DNA of 64,000 nt, from contig NZ_PKUQ01000031.1 in NCBI RefSeq assembly GCF_002866925.1, positions 124,001-188,000 of the forward strand. The letters are read 5' to 3'. Shown here piece after piece: positions 44,544 to 53,972 of this stretch. The notes below the pieces were generated by a model. The model made no database searches and had not been told where the DNA came from. It saw nothing but the letters and a program-made list of their open reading frames with translations. A program made the translations under genes and the position numbers. Positions within the stretch are counted from its first letter, which is position 1. The number at the start of each line of letters is the position of its first letter. Source of the stretch: Cohaesibacter celericrescens (GTDB taxonomy: Bacteria > Pseudomonadota > Alphaproteobacteria > Rhizobiales > Cohaesibacteraceae).

Positions 44544-45674
44544 ATGTCCAAAGCCGATTATTACGAAACACTCGAGGTCTCCCGCGAGGCTTCCGACAAG
44601 GAGCTGAAAAGCGCCTTTCGCAAAAAGGCTATGCAGTTTCACCCTGACCGGAACCCGGACAACCCAGAAGCCGAGTCGCTTTTCAAGGTTGTGAATGAGG
44701 CCTACGAAGTCCTCAAAGACTCTGAAAAAAGAGCCGCTTATGACCGCTACGGTCATGCCGCATTTGAGCAAGGTGGAGCTGGCCAAGGGTTTGGATCTGA
44801 TTTCGGCTCTTCTATGTCCGATATTTTTGAAGATATCTTCGGCGATATGATGGGCGGCGGCGGTGGGCGACGCTCGCGCGGTCGAGAACGCGGCGCTGAT
44901 TTGCGCTACAACATGGAAATCTCACTCGAAGAAGCCTTTCACGGCAAAACCGCAGAAATCGATGTGCCGACTTCGGTTACCTGCACATCTTGTTCGGGAA
45001 CAGGCGCCAAGGCAGGCACCAGCCCCAAACCATGCCGCACCTGTGGTGGTATGGGGAAGGTTCGGGCAAGCCAGGGCTTCTTTACCGTCGAGCGCACCTG
45101 TCCGAGTTGTCACGGTCGTGGCGAGTTTATTGAAGACCCTTGCGACAGCTGTGGTGGCGCAGGCCGCACCACCGAAAATCGCAACCTTTCTGTTAATATT
45201 CCAGCCGGAATTGAAGATGGCACGCGTATCCGCCTGTCTGGTGAAGGAGAAGCAGGTGTTCGCGGTGGCCCACCCGGCGATCTCTATATCTTCCTGACGC
45301 AAAAACCGCATGAATTGTTCCAGCGGGACGGGGCCGATATTTTCTGTCGTGTTCCCATTTCCATGACCACCGCAATTTTGGGCGGGCAATTTGAAGTGCC
45401 GACTGTCGATGGTGGTAAAACCCGCGTGAAGGTTCCTGAAGGAACCCAGACCGGCAAACAGTTCCGCTTACGAGGCAAAGGCATGCCGGTGCTACGCAGT
45501 CCACAATATGGTGACATGTATATTCAGGTTGAGGTGGAAACGCCGCGCAAATTGACCAAGCGTCAAAGAGAACTGATTCAGGAGTTCGGTGATTTGAGCC
45601 ATGACGATAATCACCCCGATAGCACAGGCTTTTTTGCCAAGGTGAAAGATTTTTTCGAACGTATCGCAGAATAA
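44544..45674 (+). CDS. dnaJ: Chaperone DnaJ (Hsp40)
   Basis: Type I DnaJ of 376 residues that stimulates DnaK ATPase. The J domain (1-70) contains [19 protein letters not shown] with the HPD tripeptide. A Gly/Phe-rich segment follows ([19 protein letters not shown]), then four zinc-binding repeats: [24 protein letters not shown] and CDSCGGAG. The C-terminal substrate domains end with [12 protein letters not shown] strong terminator follows. Confidence 0.98.
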   Translation: MSKADYYETLEVSREASDKELKSAFRKKAMQFHPDRNPDNPEAESLFKVVNEAYEVLKDSEKRAAYDRYGHAAFEQGGAGQGFGSDFGSSMSDIFEDIFGDMMGGGGGRRSRGRERGADLRYNMEISLEEAFHGKTAEIDVPTSVTCTSCSGTGAKAGTSPKPCRTCGGMGKVRASQGFFTVERTCPSCHGRGEFIEDPCDSCGGAGRTTENRNLSVNIPAGIEDGTRIRLSGEGEAGVRGGPPGDLYIFLTQKPHELFQRDGADIFCRVPISMTTAILGGQFEVPTVDGGKTRVKVPEGTQTGKQFRLRGKGMPVLRSPQYGDMYIQVEVETPRKLTKRQRELIQEFGDLSHDDNHPDSTGFFAKVKDFFERIAE

Positions 45675-45692
45675 TTTGATAAGCTGATGCAT

Positions 45693-45727
45693 AAAAAGGA
45701 GGCAAGCCGAGACATGCCTCCTTTTTT
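45693..45727 (+). terminator. Rho-independent terminator of dnaJ
   Basis: AAAGGAGGCA (45695-45704) and TGCCTCCTTT (45715-45724) form a 10-bp stem around ten bases, followed by more T. Confidence 0.92.
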
Positions 45728-45908
45728 GTGCATTCTAGAAAAACATGACGATTTGTTCTGCTAAGGTCTTTTCACCGACATAAATACACCCTAAGTCTGG
45801 TATAAGCGTTTTTCATAGTGCTGTTACGTGATCAGGACCGCACCCAGTTTCGCAACAATGACAGTTACGAGCAGTAGGGCTTGGGCACGACAAGTTTTCG
45901 AGGAATAA

Positions 45909-46511
45909 ATGCTCAAGAAATTGCGTAACCGCCCCCTAATCGGCCGTTTGCCAGATGAAATCCGTTTTCTCCGGCAGTGGTTTGACAATCCACTAAAAAC
46001 GGGCGCTGTGGCTCCTTCAAGCCCGGCACTTGCGAAGCGCATGGCTTCCTATATCGACACGAGTATTTCAGGACGTGTGCTGGAATTAGGGCCTGGAACT
46101 GGCGTCGTCACCCAAGCAGTGATCAACTGCGGTGTTGATCCGATGCGTATTCTTGCCATTGAATATTCTACTGAGTTTGTTGAGATCCTGCGTGATCGGT
46201 TCGCGGGAGCAACGGTGATGCAGGGCGATGCCTATGATTTTGAAGCGATCCGTCAAGAGCACATTGATGAACCCTTGTGTGCGGTTGTCTCAAGCCTGCC
46301 TCTCTTCACCAAACCAAAAGCAATGCGCAAGCGTTTGATCTCACTGTGCCTAGATGCCTTGTCACCGGGAGCGCCTTTTATCCAGTTTTCTTATGCGCTG
46401 GTTCCGCCAGTGCCAGAGAGTGAAGGCAACTTTACGATAGAAACCAGCAGTTGGGTCTTGGGCAACTTGCCCCCTGCACGGGTTTGGGTCTACCGCCGCC
46501 CTGTAAATTAA
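45909..46511 (+). CDS. pmtA: Phospholipid N-methyltransferase (PmtA-like)
   Basis: SAM-dependent methyltransferase of 200 residues, similar to the rhizobial PmtA that converts phosphatidylethanolamine to phosphatidylcholine. It has the N-terminal amphipathic segment FLRQWFDNPLKTGAVAPSSP, SAM motif VLELGPGTGVVTQAV, and the catalytic-region SSLPLFTKPKAMRKRLI. Position after dnaJ matches Agrobacterium and Sinorhizobium as I recall. The alternative, an rRNA dimethyladenosine-transferase relative, is less likely given the amphipathic start and context. Confidence 0.88.
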   Translation: MLKKLRNRPLIGRLPDEIRFLRQWFDNPLKTGAVAPSSPALAKRMASYIDTSISGRVLELGPGTGVVTQAVINCGVDPMRILAIEYSTEFVEILRDRFAGATVMQGDAYDFEAIRQEHIDEPLCAVVSSLPLFTKPKAMRKRLISLCLDALSPGAPFIQFSYALVPPVPESEGNFTIETSSWVLGNLPPARVWVYRRPVN

Positions 46512-46714
46512 GCTTGGGCAAATATTGTTGCCGCAAACGAGCGACAATGAATAGCTGCGATGCCCTGAAAATCAATCGAAAACAGGCATAAAATCGCAAG
46601 CGAAACAATTTTCTTGATCTTTGAAGCCCGCCATTCTGATTGTATGCACCCTTGCAATTTTACAAGAATGCAGGTCTCAATTGCATCGTGACATATCAGA
46701 ATAGGGGCCTCCTT

Positions 46715-47293
46715 ATGCAAACATTTCGCCTTCTTTGTCTGGCGGGTTCAACCCGAACCGATAGCTATAATTACGCCCTCGCGGGAACGATGGCCAAGCA
46801 ATTGAGCTTGACGGGAATAAATGCCACCCTCATTTCGCTAGAGGATTATCCCTTGCCGCTTTTCAATGCGGATGATGAGACTGAAAAGGGATTGCCAGAC
46901 AACGCCGTTCGACTGTCCAAACTTTTGGCGCAGCATGACGGTGTTTTTATCGCCAGCCCTGAATATAATGCGTCTCTCACTCCTTTGCTAAAGAATACGC
47001 TGGACTGGATTTCGCGCGTGCCTTCAGATGGCCGTGATCCTTTTAATACTCCCGTTTTTGCCATCGGCTCTGCGTCTCCCGGCAAATTGGGCGGTATGCG
47101 CTCCCTTGCTCATTTGCGGCAAATCCTTGTGGCGCTGGGTGCCATTGTTATTCCCGAACAAATCAGCATCGGATCTGCAGGGAATGCCTTTGATGACAAG
47201 GGAGATCTGACGGGAGATCGCGAAGCAGCATTTCTGAATAATTGTGCCAGCAAGTTGGTTCAAACAGCACAACGCCTCAAGTCACTCGCGTGA
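46715..47293 (+). CDS. NADPH-dependent FMN reductase family protein
   Basis: Flavodoxin-like flavoprotein of 192 residues. The FMN phosphate loop is LCLAGSTRTDSYNYALA, and the isoalloxazine-side loop is ASPEYNASLTPLLKNTLDWI, matching the NADPH:quinone/chromate/azo reductase (ChrR/YieF-like) family. It probably reduces quinones or flavins with NAD(P)H; the natural substrate is unknown. The ATG at 46715 lies beside the domain with CCTCC-poor upstream context, so the ribosome site is weak. pyrF follows on the same strand. Confidence 0.88.
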   Translation: MQTFRLLCLAGSTRTDSYNYALAGTMAKQLSLTGINATLISLEDYPLPLFNADDETEKGLPDNAVRLSKLLAQHDGVFIASPEYNASLTPLLKNTLDWISRVPSDGRDPFNTPVFAIGSASPGKLGGMRSLAHLRQILVALGAIVIPEQISIGSAGNAFDDKGDLTGDREAAFLNNCASKLVQTAQRLKSLA

Positions 47294-47383
47294 ATGGCAA
47301 GCTGACTTTCGTTTGGCCTATGGACCATACGGTTTTGGGATGATATGGCTCTTGTCGAACCGACCTTGCCAGGAGCCTGCCCG

Positions 47384-48091
47384 ATGTCTATCAGCCCCCG
47401 TGACCGTTTGATTGTTCCTCTTGATGTGCCTTCTGTCGACGATGCACGCCGCATCATCGATGATTTGGGCGACAGCGTCTCCTTTTACAAAATTGGCTAT
47501 CAACTTGGCTATGCGGGTGGATTTGAGCTTGCGCAGCAATTGATCCAAGACGGCAAAGACGTCTTTATGGACCTCAAATTGCTCGACATTGACAATACTG
47601 TCGAAAAAGGCGTCGGTTCAATCAAAACAATGGGTGCTAAATTCCTGACCGTTCATGCCTACCCCAAGGTAATGCGGGCAGCTGTCGCAGGTCGTGGCGA
47701 TAGCGATCTGCAATTGCTGGGGGTTACGGTTCTCACGTCAATGGATGACGAAGATCTGGATGCGGCTGGCTATCGAATGACGGCAGCAGAACTGGTAGCC
47801 AAGCGCGCAGCCGACGCGCGTGCCGCCGGTATGGATGGCATTGTGTGTTCTGCGCAGGAGGCTCAGTCCATGCGCGCCATTGTCGGACCAGATATGGCGA
47901 TCGTTACACCGGGTATTCGCCCAATAGGCAGTGACGCTGGCGACCAGAAGCGCATTATGACACCAGCCCGCGCCATTGCTGTAGGAGCCGACTATCTCGT
48001 GGTTGGCCGTCCTATTCTTGGTGCTCCTAGCAGATCAGATATGGCAAAATCCATTATTGACGATATCGCGGTCGCTCTCGGCAAACGCTAG
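47384..48091 (+). CDS. pyrF: Orotidine 5'-phosphate decarboxylase
   Basis: Final step of UMP synthesis. The 235-residue barrel has [20 protein letters not shown], then the catalytic Asp-Lys-Asp array in [39 protein letters not shown] and [10 protein letters not shown] for phosphate binding. The ATG at 47384 follows AGGAG; a longer frame from 47345 adds 13 residues. It precedes a 298-base gap. Confidence 0.97.
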   Translation: MSISPRDRLIVPLDVPSVDDARRIIDDLGDSVSFYKIGYQLGYAGGFELAQQLIQDGKDVFMDLKLLDIDNTVEKGVGSIKTMGAKFLTVHAYPKVMRAAVAGRGDSDLQLLGVTVLTSMDDEDLDAAGYRMTAAELVAKRAADARAAGMDGIVCSAQEAQSMRAIVGPDMAIVTPGIRPIGSDAGDQKRIMTPARAIAVGADYLVVGRPILGAPSRSDMAKSIIDDIAVALGKR

Positions 48092-48389
48092 AGGACTGAC
48101 TTAGCACAAAATTTGAATGACTTATCGTGCAGATCCCCAAAAGCGCGCAGCTGTCATGTCTGCGTTCTATCCAAAAGACCGGCCGAACCGGCCAAAAACC
48201 ACGCAATTTGGCATCAGCGTGTGAAGAGTGCAATTTGCTACGATCTTGTTATCAAATATAAGACGACGCAGTTCTCTTTGTCAGACCTCTGTCTAAGCCC
48301 GATACCGAGATCTCCATAGCGAAGGCAATCAGAAATAATTGCCTCATTGCGCTATTTATTGGTTTCTCTATCAAACACGGCTTGACCCA
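48092..48389. other. pyrF-DUF3592 convergent gap
   Basis: About 300 bases between convergent genes. It holds a weak inverted repeat GGCAAT (48324-48329)/ATTGCC (48338-48343) that could end either transcript. A 35-codon frame at 48117-48224 is present but has no ribosome site. Nothing else stands out. Confidence 0.5.
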
Positions 48390-49022
48390 TTAGGCTGCAT
48401 TAGGCACCGGACCGTTGAACTCTCCAAACCGCCATGCTTTGCGCTGTTTACGTTCCGCATGCATGTAAATCGCCTGCCCTATTGCCAAGCTCAAGGCGAG
48501 CATAATCAGGCCGGGTATGATCAGGGAATAGAGATAGCTTTCAGGATTGGCGGTCAAATAGGTCTTTTCCGGGCGGTCCGGGTTAACATGAGCCAATACA
48601 GTGCGTCCAACGCTATAAGCTGAGATCATACGCTTCACTTCACCGGGTGATTGCGAGCGAATGGGCTGCACAGAGAAGCGATCCCCCATAAAGGTTTGGC
48701 CGTTTTTCGTATATTGATATTCAATTTTGGCAGTGAAAACTGGCGTGCCGTCTTCATATTTCATGCGCACGACATCAGCGCGCGTGACGGTCGCCGATAC
48801 TTGCTCCCAGCCTTTGGCAGTGTGAGCGGTAAAAAAGTGCGCAGCGCCAACAATCAATAACAGCAATCCAAGAACAACAAGCATAAAACGGACAAGACGC
48901 ACTGACTTGCGCTGATCCGCATGGAACCGCGGGCGATTAAATTGCCAGCCGGTGGTTGTTTCAATCGGGTCCCGGCCAAGCCGTTGGGTACCGGGATAAA
49001 CATAAGCAGGTTGATAACGCAT
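48390..49022 (-). CDS. DUF3592 membrane protein
   Basis: Protein of 210 residues with a membrane segment at about residues 45-65 (FMLVVLGLLLLIVGAAHFF), a periplasmic or extracytoplasmic beta domain (residues about 70-150, EQVSATVTRADVVRMKYEDG and YQYTKNGQTFMGDRF) and a second segment near the C-terminus (YSLIIPGLIMLALSLAIGQA). This is the DUF3592 layout; no function is established. The ATG at 49022 begins MRYQPAYVY; earlier in-frame codons are unlikely. Confidence 0.82.
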   Translation of the reverse strand: MRYQPAYVYPGTQRLGRDPIETTTGWQFNRPRFHADQRKSVRLVRFMLVVLGLLLLIVGAAHFFTAHTAKGWEQVSATVTRADVVRMKYEDGTPVFTAKIEYQYTKNGQTFMGDRFSVQPIRSQSPGEVKRMISAYSVGRTVLAHVNPDRPEKTYLTANPESYLYSLIIPGLIMLALSLAIGQAIYMHAERKQRKAWRFGEFNGPVPNAA

Positions 49023-49128
49023 GATATAATACTCGGTAACACAATGAATATAGGGTCTAATGTAATCACATATTTCGAATTGAACCAATGTAAGATCAAG
49101 CATACAGCATAAGTTTAATGAAATGCTT

Positions 49129-49432
49129 GAGTCTTCGGAAAAATTTTATTTATATCCTTTACAAGTGAAACAAGATTCCTGATTAACCGCTTATTAACAT
49201 TTATTATCCACAGAGTCTTCACAGTTTTTCAACTGTCACAGTCTTGGTTTACCAGAGTCTAACGTAAGATAAACGGATAAAAAGACGTTTGGAGCCAGAG
49301 TCTTGGCGCGTCACAAAATTCAAAAATTGCCTCATATTCACATTTGATAACAAGGGTGCCGAACACAGCAGAGTCATTCTCTCTTAAAAAAGGGTTAATA
49401 CTTGCAGGGGGCGAGTCTAGTGGGAATGAGTC
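49129..49432. repeat. Array of eight GANTC sites, seven of them GAGTC
   Basis: GANTC starts at 49129, 49174, 49213, 49255, 49298, 49371, 49413 and 49428; the first five are 39-45 bp apart. Several share the wider word CAGAGTCT. About one GANTC per 256 bp is expected by chance. Confidence 0.75.
49204..49212 (+). promoter_or_regulatory. DnaA-box sequence
   Basis: TTATCCACA is an exact match to the DnaA box consensus TTATNCACA. TTATTAACA (49191-49199) and ATATTCACA (49334-49342) match with one change. Confidence 0.5.
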
Positions 49433-49659
49433 AAAATGGGGCACCCAAAGAGACGTGTTATCAGGACAAGAATTTTGCCACCAACCGGCGACATGGGGTG
49501 AGGCTACATCGCTATGTATTGAACAGATATGAACGGTTTTCATCAGATGTAAGCTTTGGTAATAAGGGTCTGCGAATGGCAGACATGAGGAAATTTTGGA
49601 TTCAAAATGCCTATGCAGCACCTCACGCTATTCATGCATCCGTTGGATTGACCCTGAGA

Positions 49660-50463
49660 ATGAGCAAACCCGTGACATCAACTGATAAGCTTCCTGTTTC
49701 TGTCTTCATCATTACTCTGAACGAGGATGACAGAATCGAAACGGCCATTCGAAGCGTGATACAGTGGGTTGATGAAGTCATTGTGGTTGATTCTGGCTCT
49801 AGTGACCGAACCGTTGAATTGGCGAAAGCTTGCGGAGCCAAAGTCTCCCATAATGATTGGCGTGGGTATGGAGAACAAAAGCGCCATGCAGAGGATTTAT
49901 GCAAACATGACTGGCTGCTGAATATTGACGCGGATGAAGAGATCACTACCGCCTTGCGCGACGAGATAGTGTCTTTGTTCAAGCCATTCCCAGATACCGA
50001 TATTTGCCGGGTGGAAATCCTTGATATTTTCCCTCATGAAGATAAAGCCAAAAAATGGGCATACGGTTATTGGCAATATCGCCTTTATAACCGCCATAAG
50101 GGTCGATTCTCTGATTCCAGCGTGCATGACACTGTACGGCCTTTGCCAAAAGCGCGAATTGATACTCTGAAAGCCAAAGTCAACCACCGTTCTATGCGCT
50201 CACTGCAAGTTTCTGTTGCCAAAATGAACCGTATTTCTGATATGCAAGTCAACGACATGCTACAACGCGGGCGACATATTTCCCGGTGGAGGCTGCTAAC
50301 AGAGTTCCCTCTGGCTTTCCTTAAGGGATATGTCCTGCGCAGACAGTTTATATATGGTTTTTGGGGCATGGCCCTTGCGTATAATTATGCTTTTTCCCGT
50401 TTTTTGCGCGTTGCAAAAATGTATGAAACGGAACTCAACCAGAAAACGCGCCGCGACCAATAA
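49660..50463 (+). CDS. GT2 family glycosyltransferase (WaaE/KdtX-like)
   Basis: Predicted inverting GT-A enzyme of 267 residues. SVFIITLNEDDRIETAIRSV opens the fold, then EVIVVDSGSSDRTVELAKAC and the metal-binding DXD at residues 90-92 (WLLNIDADEEI). WQYRLYNRHKGRFSDSSVHD and the basic C-terminus match the WaaE/LpsC-like group that adds sugars to the lipopolysaccharide core, but the acceptor is unproven. I start at 49660 because the domain begins there; starts at 49576 or further upstream are possible and no ribosome site is strong. Confidence 0.85.
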   Translation: MSKPVTSTDKLPVSVFIITLNEDDRIETAIRSVIQWVDEVIVVDSGSSDRTVELAKACGAKVSHNDWRGYGEQKRHAEDLCKHDWLLNIDADEEITTALRDEIVSLFKPFPDTDICRVEILDIFPHEDKAKKWAYGYWQYRLYNRHKGRFSDSSVHDTVRPLPKARIDTLKAKVNHRSMRSLQVSVAKMNRISDMQVNDMLQRGRHISRWRLLTEFPLAFLKGYVLRRQFIYGFWGMALAYNYAFSRFLRVAKMYETELNQKTRRDQ

Positions 50464-50628
50464 ACCTCGGCCGTGCCTTCAATCTCCCGTAAATGCGTAT
50501 AATATTATGCAAACAGCGAGGTGCAGCCATGCAGGATGCTGCTATGGACTTGCGCTAAAGTCGTATCCCGCTTAGAAGGGGTCCAGAAAAGATCTGGCTT
50601 TTACGTGAACCATAGGCGAGGCAAATCA

Positions 50629-51441
50629 ATGGCTGATATGCGACTGGTTGTCATGGGTGCTCAGGGGCGCATGGGACGCGCGCTCATCGCTGCTATCACC
50701 GACCAACAAGGGGTCTGTGTCGCTGGAGCCGTTGAGCGCGAAGGTGCCGACTGCATCGGCATTGATGCAGGAGCACTTGCCGGACAACAACCATTGAACG
50801 TCGAGGTGACCACAGACCTTGGAGCGGCTCTTGACGCTGCCGATGGTCTGATTGATTTCACAGCACCACTTGCGACTCTTTCCTTTGCAAAGATTGCCGC
50901 ACAAAAAGGCAAAGCCCACATTATCGGCACCACAGGCTTTACGCCTGAGCAAGAAGCCGAGCTTAAAGACATTGCCAGTTCAGGTTCCGTGATGGTCAAA
51001 TCCGGAAATATGAGCCTTGGTGTCAATCTTCTGGGCAAGCTGGTAGAACAAGCCGCCCGATCGCTGGATGCCGATTTTGATATTGAAGTGGTTGAGATGC
51101 ACCATAAGCACAAAGTGGATGCACCGTCTGGGACCGCTCTTTTGCTGGGAGAATCAGCAGCAGAAGGTCGGGGGATTGATTTGCACAGCAACGCAGTTAT
51201 GTCTCGTGAGGGTATCACAGGCGCGCGCGAACGTGGCTCTATCGGGTTTGCCACATTGCGCGGTGGATCGGTCATTGGCGAACATACTGTAATTCTGGCA
51301 GGGGAGGGCGAACGCATCGAGCTGACGCATAAAGCCCAGGATCGCACTGTTTTTGCAAGGGGTGCCGTCAAAGCGGCCCTATGGACAAAAGAAAAACCTG
51401 TTGGCTATTACACCATGATGGATGTTCTGGGCCTGAATTGA
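50629..51441 (+). CDS. dapB: 4-Hydroxy-tetrahydrodipicolinate reductase
   Basis: Lysine and diaminopimelate biosynthesis. The 270-residue enzyme has the NAD(P)H motif VVMGAQGRMGRALIAAI, LIDFTAPLATLSFAKIAAQK, and the catalytic EMHHKHKVDAPSGTAL with the His pair and Lys, ending YTMMDVLGL. The ATG at 50629 follows GAGG; a frame starting earlier has no domain content. gpmA follows on the same strand. Confidence 0.98.
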   Translation: MADMRLVVMGAQGRMGRALIAAITDQQGVCVAGAVEREGADCIGIDAGALAGQQPLNVEVTTDLGAALDAADGLIDFTAPLATLSFAKIAAQKGKAHIIGTTGFTPEQEAELKDIASSGSVMVKSGNMSLGVNLLGKLVEQAARSLDADFDIEVVEMHHKHKVDAPSGTALLLGESAAEGRGIDLHSNAVMSREGITGARERGSIGFATLRGGSVIGEHTVILAGEGERIELTHKAQDRTVFARGAVKAALWTKEKPVGYYTMMDVLGLN

Positions 51442-51608
51442 GCTCAACACACAGTCATGCTTGGAGTTTGAAACCGCAATTTGAACAATTCTCGTGACAG
51501 TCTGCTCGCGGGAAATGATTCAAAACATTGAAACAAAGCCTTTTCTTGTCTGATCTACTCCTAGAATCAGCAGAAATTGCTTTCATTTGCTGCGAAGGAG
51601 TGGATCCG

Positions 51609-52229
51609 ATGGAACGGACACTAGTGCTGGTACGTCATGGCCAGAGCGACTGGAACCTGAAAAACCTGTTTACTGGCTGGAAAGATCCAGACTTAACCGA
51701 ACAGGGTGTTTCCGAAGCAATTGCCGCTGGCAAGAAGCTCAATGAAATGGCTATGAAATTTGACATTGCTTTCACGTCTGACCTGCAGCGTGCGCAAAAA
51801 ACCTGTCAGCATATTCTGGATGGCGTTGGTCAATCTGACCTCAAAACCATTCGCGATCAGGCACTCAACGAACGCGATTATGGTGATCTGGCCGGTCTGA
51901 ACAAAGACGATGCCCGCAAAAAATGGGGCGAAGAGCAGGTTCACATCTGGCGCCGGTCTTATGACGTGCCTCCTCCAGGTGGTGAAAGCCTAAAAGACAC
52001 CGCTGCACGCACCCTGCCGTATTTCATCACCGACATTCTGCCACAGGTAATGTCTGGTAAGTCTGTGCTTTGTGCAGCGCATGGAAACTCCCTGCGCTCA
52101 TTGGTGATGGTGCTTGACCGTCTGACCACCACAGAAATTCTAGACGTAAACTTGGGCACCGGTGTTCCGATGGTCTACAAGTTCAACGCTGACACCAGTG
52201 TATTGTCTAAAGAAATCATCAATCTCTAA
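51609..52229 (+). CDS. gpmA: 2,3-Bisphosphoglycerate-dependent phosphoglycerate mutase
   Basis: Glycolytic mutase of the histidine-phosphatase fold, 206 residues. The phosphohistidine motif is [20 protein letters not shown], with [20 protein letters not shown] and [19 protein letters not shown] holding the second catalytic His. The short length, without an extended C-terminus, is usual for rhizobial GpmA. The ATG at 51609 has GAAGGAG upstream. It lies 167 bases after dapB and is followed by a terminator. Confidence 0.97.
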   Translation: MERTLVLVRHGQSDWNLKNLFTGWKDPDLTEQGVSEAIAAGKKLNEMAMKFDIAFTSDLQRAQKTCQHILDGVGQSDLKTIRDQALNERDYGDLAGLNKDDARKKWGEEQVHIWRRSYDVPPPGGESLKDTAARTLPYFITDILPQVMSGKSVLCAAHGNSLRSLVMVLDRLTTTEILDVNLGTGVPMVYKFNADTSVLSKEIINL

Positions 52230-52255
52230 GATTTTGGTTGATTGGTTCGGTATCG

Positions 52256-52283
52256 AAAGGGTGGCTTTGGCCACCCTTTTTTG
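52256..52283 (+). terminator. Rho-independent terminator of gpmA
   Basis: AAAGGGTGGC (52256-52265), loop TTTG, GCCACCCTTT (52270-52279), then TTT. It also lies between the convergent gpmA and AraC-Ogt genes. Confidence 0.93.
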
Positions 52284-52303
52284 TTGCCCATCAAAACCTA
52301 ACG

Positions 52304-53236
52304 CTATGAAGCGCCGCCTGCCAGATGCCCGCGCTCCCAGCCCAATATGGCGCGTTTACGCGTCAACCCCCAATGATAACCACAAATCGAGCCGCCCTTA
52401 CCCATCACACGATGGCACGGCACAACGAATGATATCGGGTTCTTACCCACAGCCGTCCCGACGGCGCGGGCGGCCTTGGGGCTACCGACCTGTTGAGCGA
52501 TGTTTGAATAGCTGGTCATGTCGCCAAAGGGGACCTTTAACAATGTATCCCACACCCTGATTTCAAAATCAGTGCCGATCAGGGTAATGCGCAAAGGCTG
52601 TTCTTCCTGCCAAGCAGAGGGATTGAAGATGCGCTTTGCGAAGGGACGAGTGGTGCTTGCATTCTGTCGGTAGGTGGCGCGTGGCCAGCGACTGCTCATA
52701 TCGCTGAAGGCAGATACTTCTTCGCCGGGGTCTGCAAAGGCCAATCCGGCAAGCCCTTGTCCTGTTGTCATAATCAATGCATTGCCGAAGGGACTTGCGT
52801 GAAATCCATAGTCAATCACCAGCCCTTCCCCCTTGGCTTTGTATATGCCCGGCGTGATGGCTTCGTGGGTGACAAACAAGTCATGCAAGCGTGAAGGACC
52901 AGACAGGCCCACTTCAAAGGCTGTATCCATTACGGACGCGGATTGATCCAGCAATGCTTTGGCGTGATCAAGAGTAACGGCTTGCAAGAAGCCTTTGGGA
53001 GACAACCCTCCGGTCCAGCGCGTGAACAATCTTTGCAAATGATGAGAAGACAAGCCGATGTGGCTAGAGAGATCATCCAGATTGGGTTGATCCCGCCATT
53101 GACCGGTCAGATATTCTATCGAGCGGCGAATAGCATCATAATCCTTCAACACCTCTTGCTCGTCGGCAAGGTTGCTTTGCGCTGCGGTTAGCATGGGCAA
53201 ATCGCTGCTGGATGGAACAATCTGGCTATTGATCAT
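52304..53236 (-). CDS. AraC-type HTH / methylated-DNA-cysteine methyltransferase fusion (Ada-like, lacking the N-terminal Ada domain)
   Basis: Protein of 310 residues. Residues about 35-135 form an AraC/XylS DNA-binding domain (LDDLSSHIGLSSHHLQRLFT and LLDQSASVMDTAFEVGLSG). Residues about 150-305 form an MGMT domain with VVPCHRVMGKGGSICGYHWG, acceptor Cys at 274, preceded by FEIRVWDTLLKVPFGDMTSY. The zinc-binding methylphosphotriester domain of E. coli Ada (four Cys) is missing, so it cannot sense phosphotriesters in that way. It probably repairs O6-methylguanine and may regulate transcription. Confidence 0.92.
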   Translation of the reverse strand: MINSQIVPSSSDLPMLTAAQSNLADEQEVLKDYDAIRRSIEYLTGQWRDQPNLDDLSSHIGLSSHHLQRLFTRWTGGLSPKGFLQAVTLDHAKALLDQSASVMDTAFEVGLSGPSRLHDLFVTHEAITPGIYKAKGEGLVIDYGFHASPFGNALIMTTGQGLAGLAFADPGEEVSAFSDMSSRWPRATYRQNASTTRPFAKRIFNPSAWQEEQPLRITLIGTDFEIRVWDTLLKVPFGDMTSYSNIAQQVGSPKAARAVGTAVGKNPISFVVPCHRVMGKGGSICGYHWGLTRKRAILGWERGHLAGGAS

Positions 53237-53285
53237 GACGCAAGTCCTCGTGAATGGAACAGCAGGCTATCGCCAATGGCCCGCG

Positions 53286-53822
53286 TCAGCCACCCGAAAC
53301 TTGCGCATGCATGGTCTTGGTGGTTTTGGCATCCTGCAAGGCTGTCTTCAGTGCCTGCGCCAGACTTTCACGTTCACAAGCATGCAGGAACGCACCAATC
53401 TCTGTCGACTGTCCGTGGGAGGTCAAACTCAGTTTGGTCATGCCTTTGTCTTCTTCATGAACGGCTTCAAGACGCACCCAATAGGGATTGAAGCAAAATT
53501 GTTGTTGATGCCCTTTGGGCGATGTCTGGACCAGCGTGACCTTGTCGTGGGTAATCTCAATTTGTTCTTTGGCCCGCGCATCTGAACAGTTCCTACGCAA
53601 AGCCCAATAGAGCAGCAACACATCCAATCCAGCAAAGCCAATGATCGGCCACGCCCCTAGCAAAAAGAACGGGATAGACATCACCAGCATCGCACCTCCG
53701 ATACAGACAATGATCCAGAAGAAACCTTTGCGTCCCATCGATCGATAGGGATGCAGTATGGCATTGAAATAGGGGCCAGAGGCTGTCGGCAAGGCCGCGC
53801 TGTTTTCATCAATCATCGTCAT
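53286..53822 (-). CDS. DUF2244 membrane protein
   Basis: Protein of 178 residues with two adjacent membrane segments (about residues 35-75; GFFWIIVCIGGAMLVMSIPF and AWPIIGFAGLDVLLLYWAL) followed by a cytosolic beta-rich domain containing EQIEITHDKVTLVQTSPKGH and FNPYWVRLEAV. This is the DUF2244 (integral membrane) layout, commonly adjacent to nth in this order. Function is not established. It diverges from nth. Confidence 0.88.
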   Translation of the reverse strand: MTMIDENSAALPTASGPYFNAILHPYRSMGRKGFFWIIVCIGGAMLVMSIPFFLLGAWPIIGFAGLDVLLLYWALRRNCSDARAKEQIEITHDKVTLVQTSPKGHQQQFCFNPYWVRLEAVHEEDKGMTKLSLTSHGQSTEIGAFLHACERESLAQALKTALQDAKTTKTMHAQVSGG

Positions 53823-53972
53823 GACGCCAGTTTATTCGAAATTACGTATTTTCCCATAAGTTTTTTCTAGCCTGCCACTTTTTGATCAAAGCGCTTGCAC
53901 GATTGGAGCAAAACACCAATATTGGCGTTTGTTTGATGGGATTTGTGGCAATCGCAAAAAGGATGCAGGATC

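Larger units (their letters stand above)
49023..49659. promoter_or_regulatory. 637-base intergenic region with GANTC array and DnaA box
   Basis: Longest gene-free stretch of the window. It holds eight GANTC sites between 49129 and 49432, a perfect DnaA-type box TTATCCACA (49204-49212), two one-mismatch boxes (49191-49199 and 49334-49342), and an AT-rich segment at about 49110-49210. An open frame from 49402 runs into the GT2 gene but lacks domain content. Confidence 0.6.

Noticed and set aside
48117..48224. 35-codon frame after pyrF
   Set aside because: No ribosome site, no recognised family. Some rhizobia have a DUF1330 gene here, but this frame does not resemble it.
49402..49659. N-terminal extension of the GT2 gene to 49402
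   Set aside because: It would need a TTG start, has no domain content and crosses the GANTC array; the fold begins near 49690.
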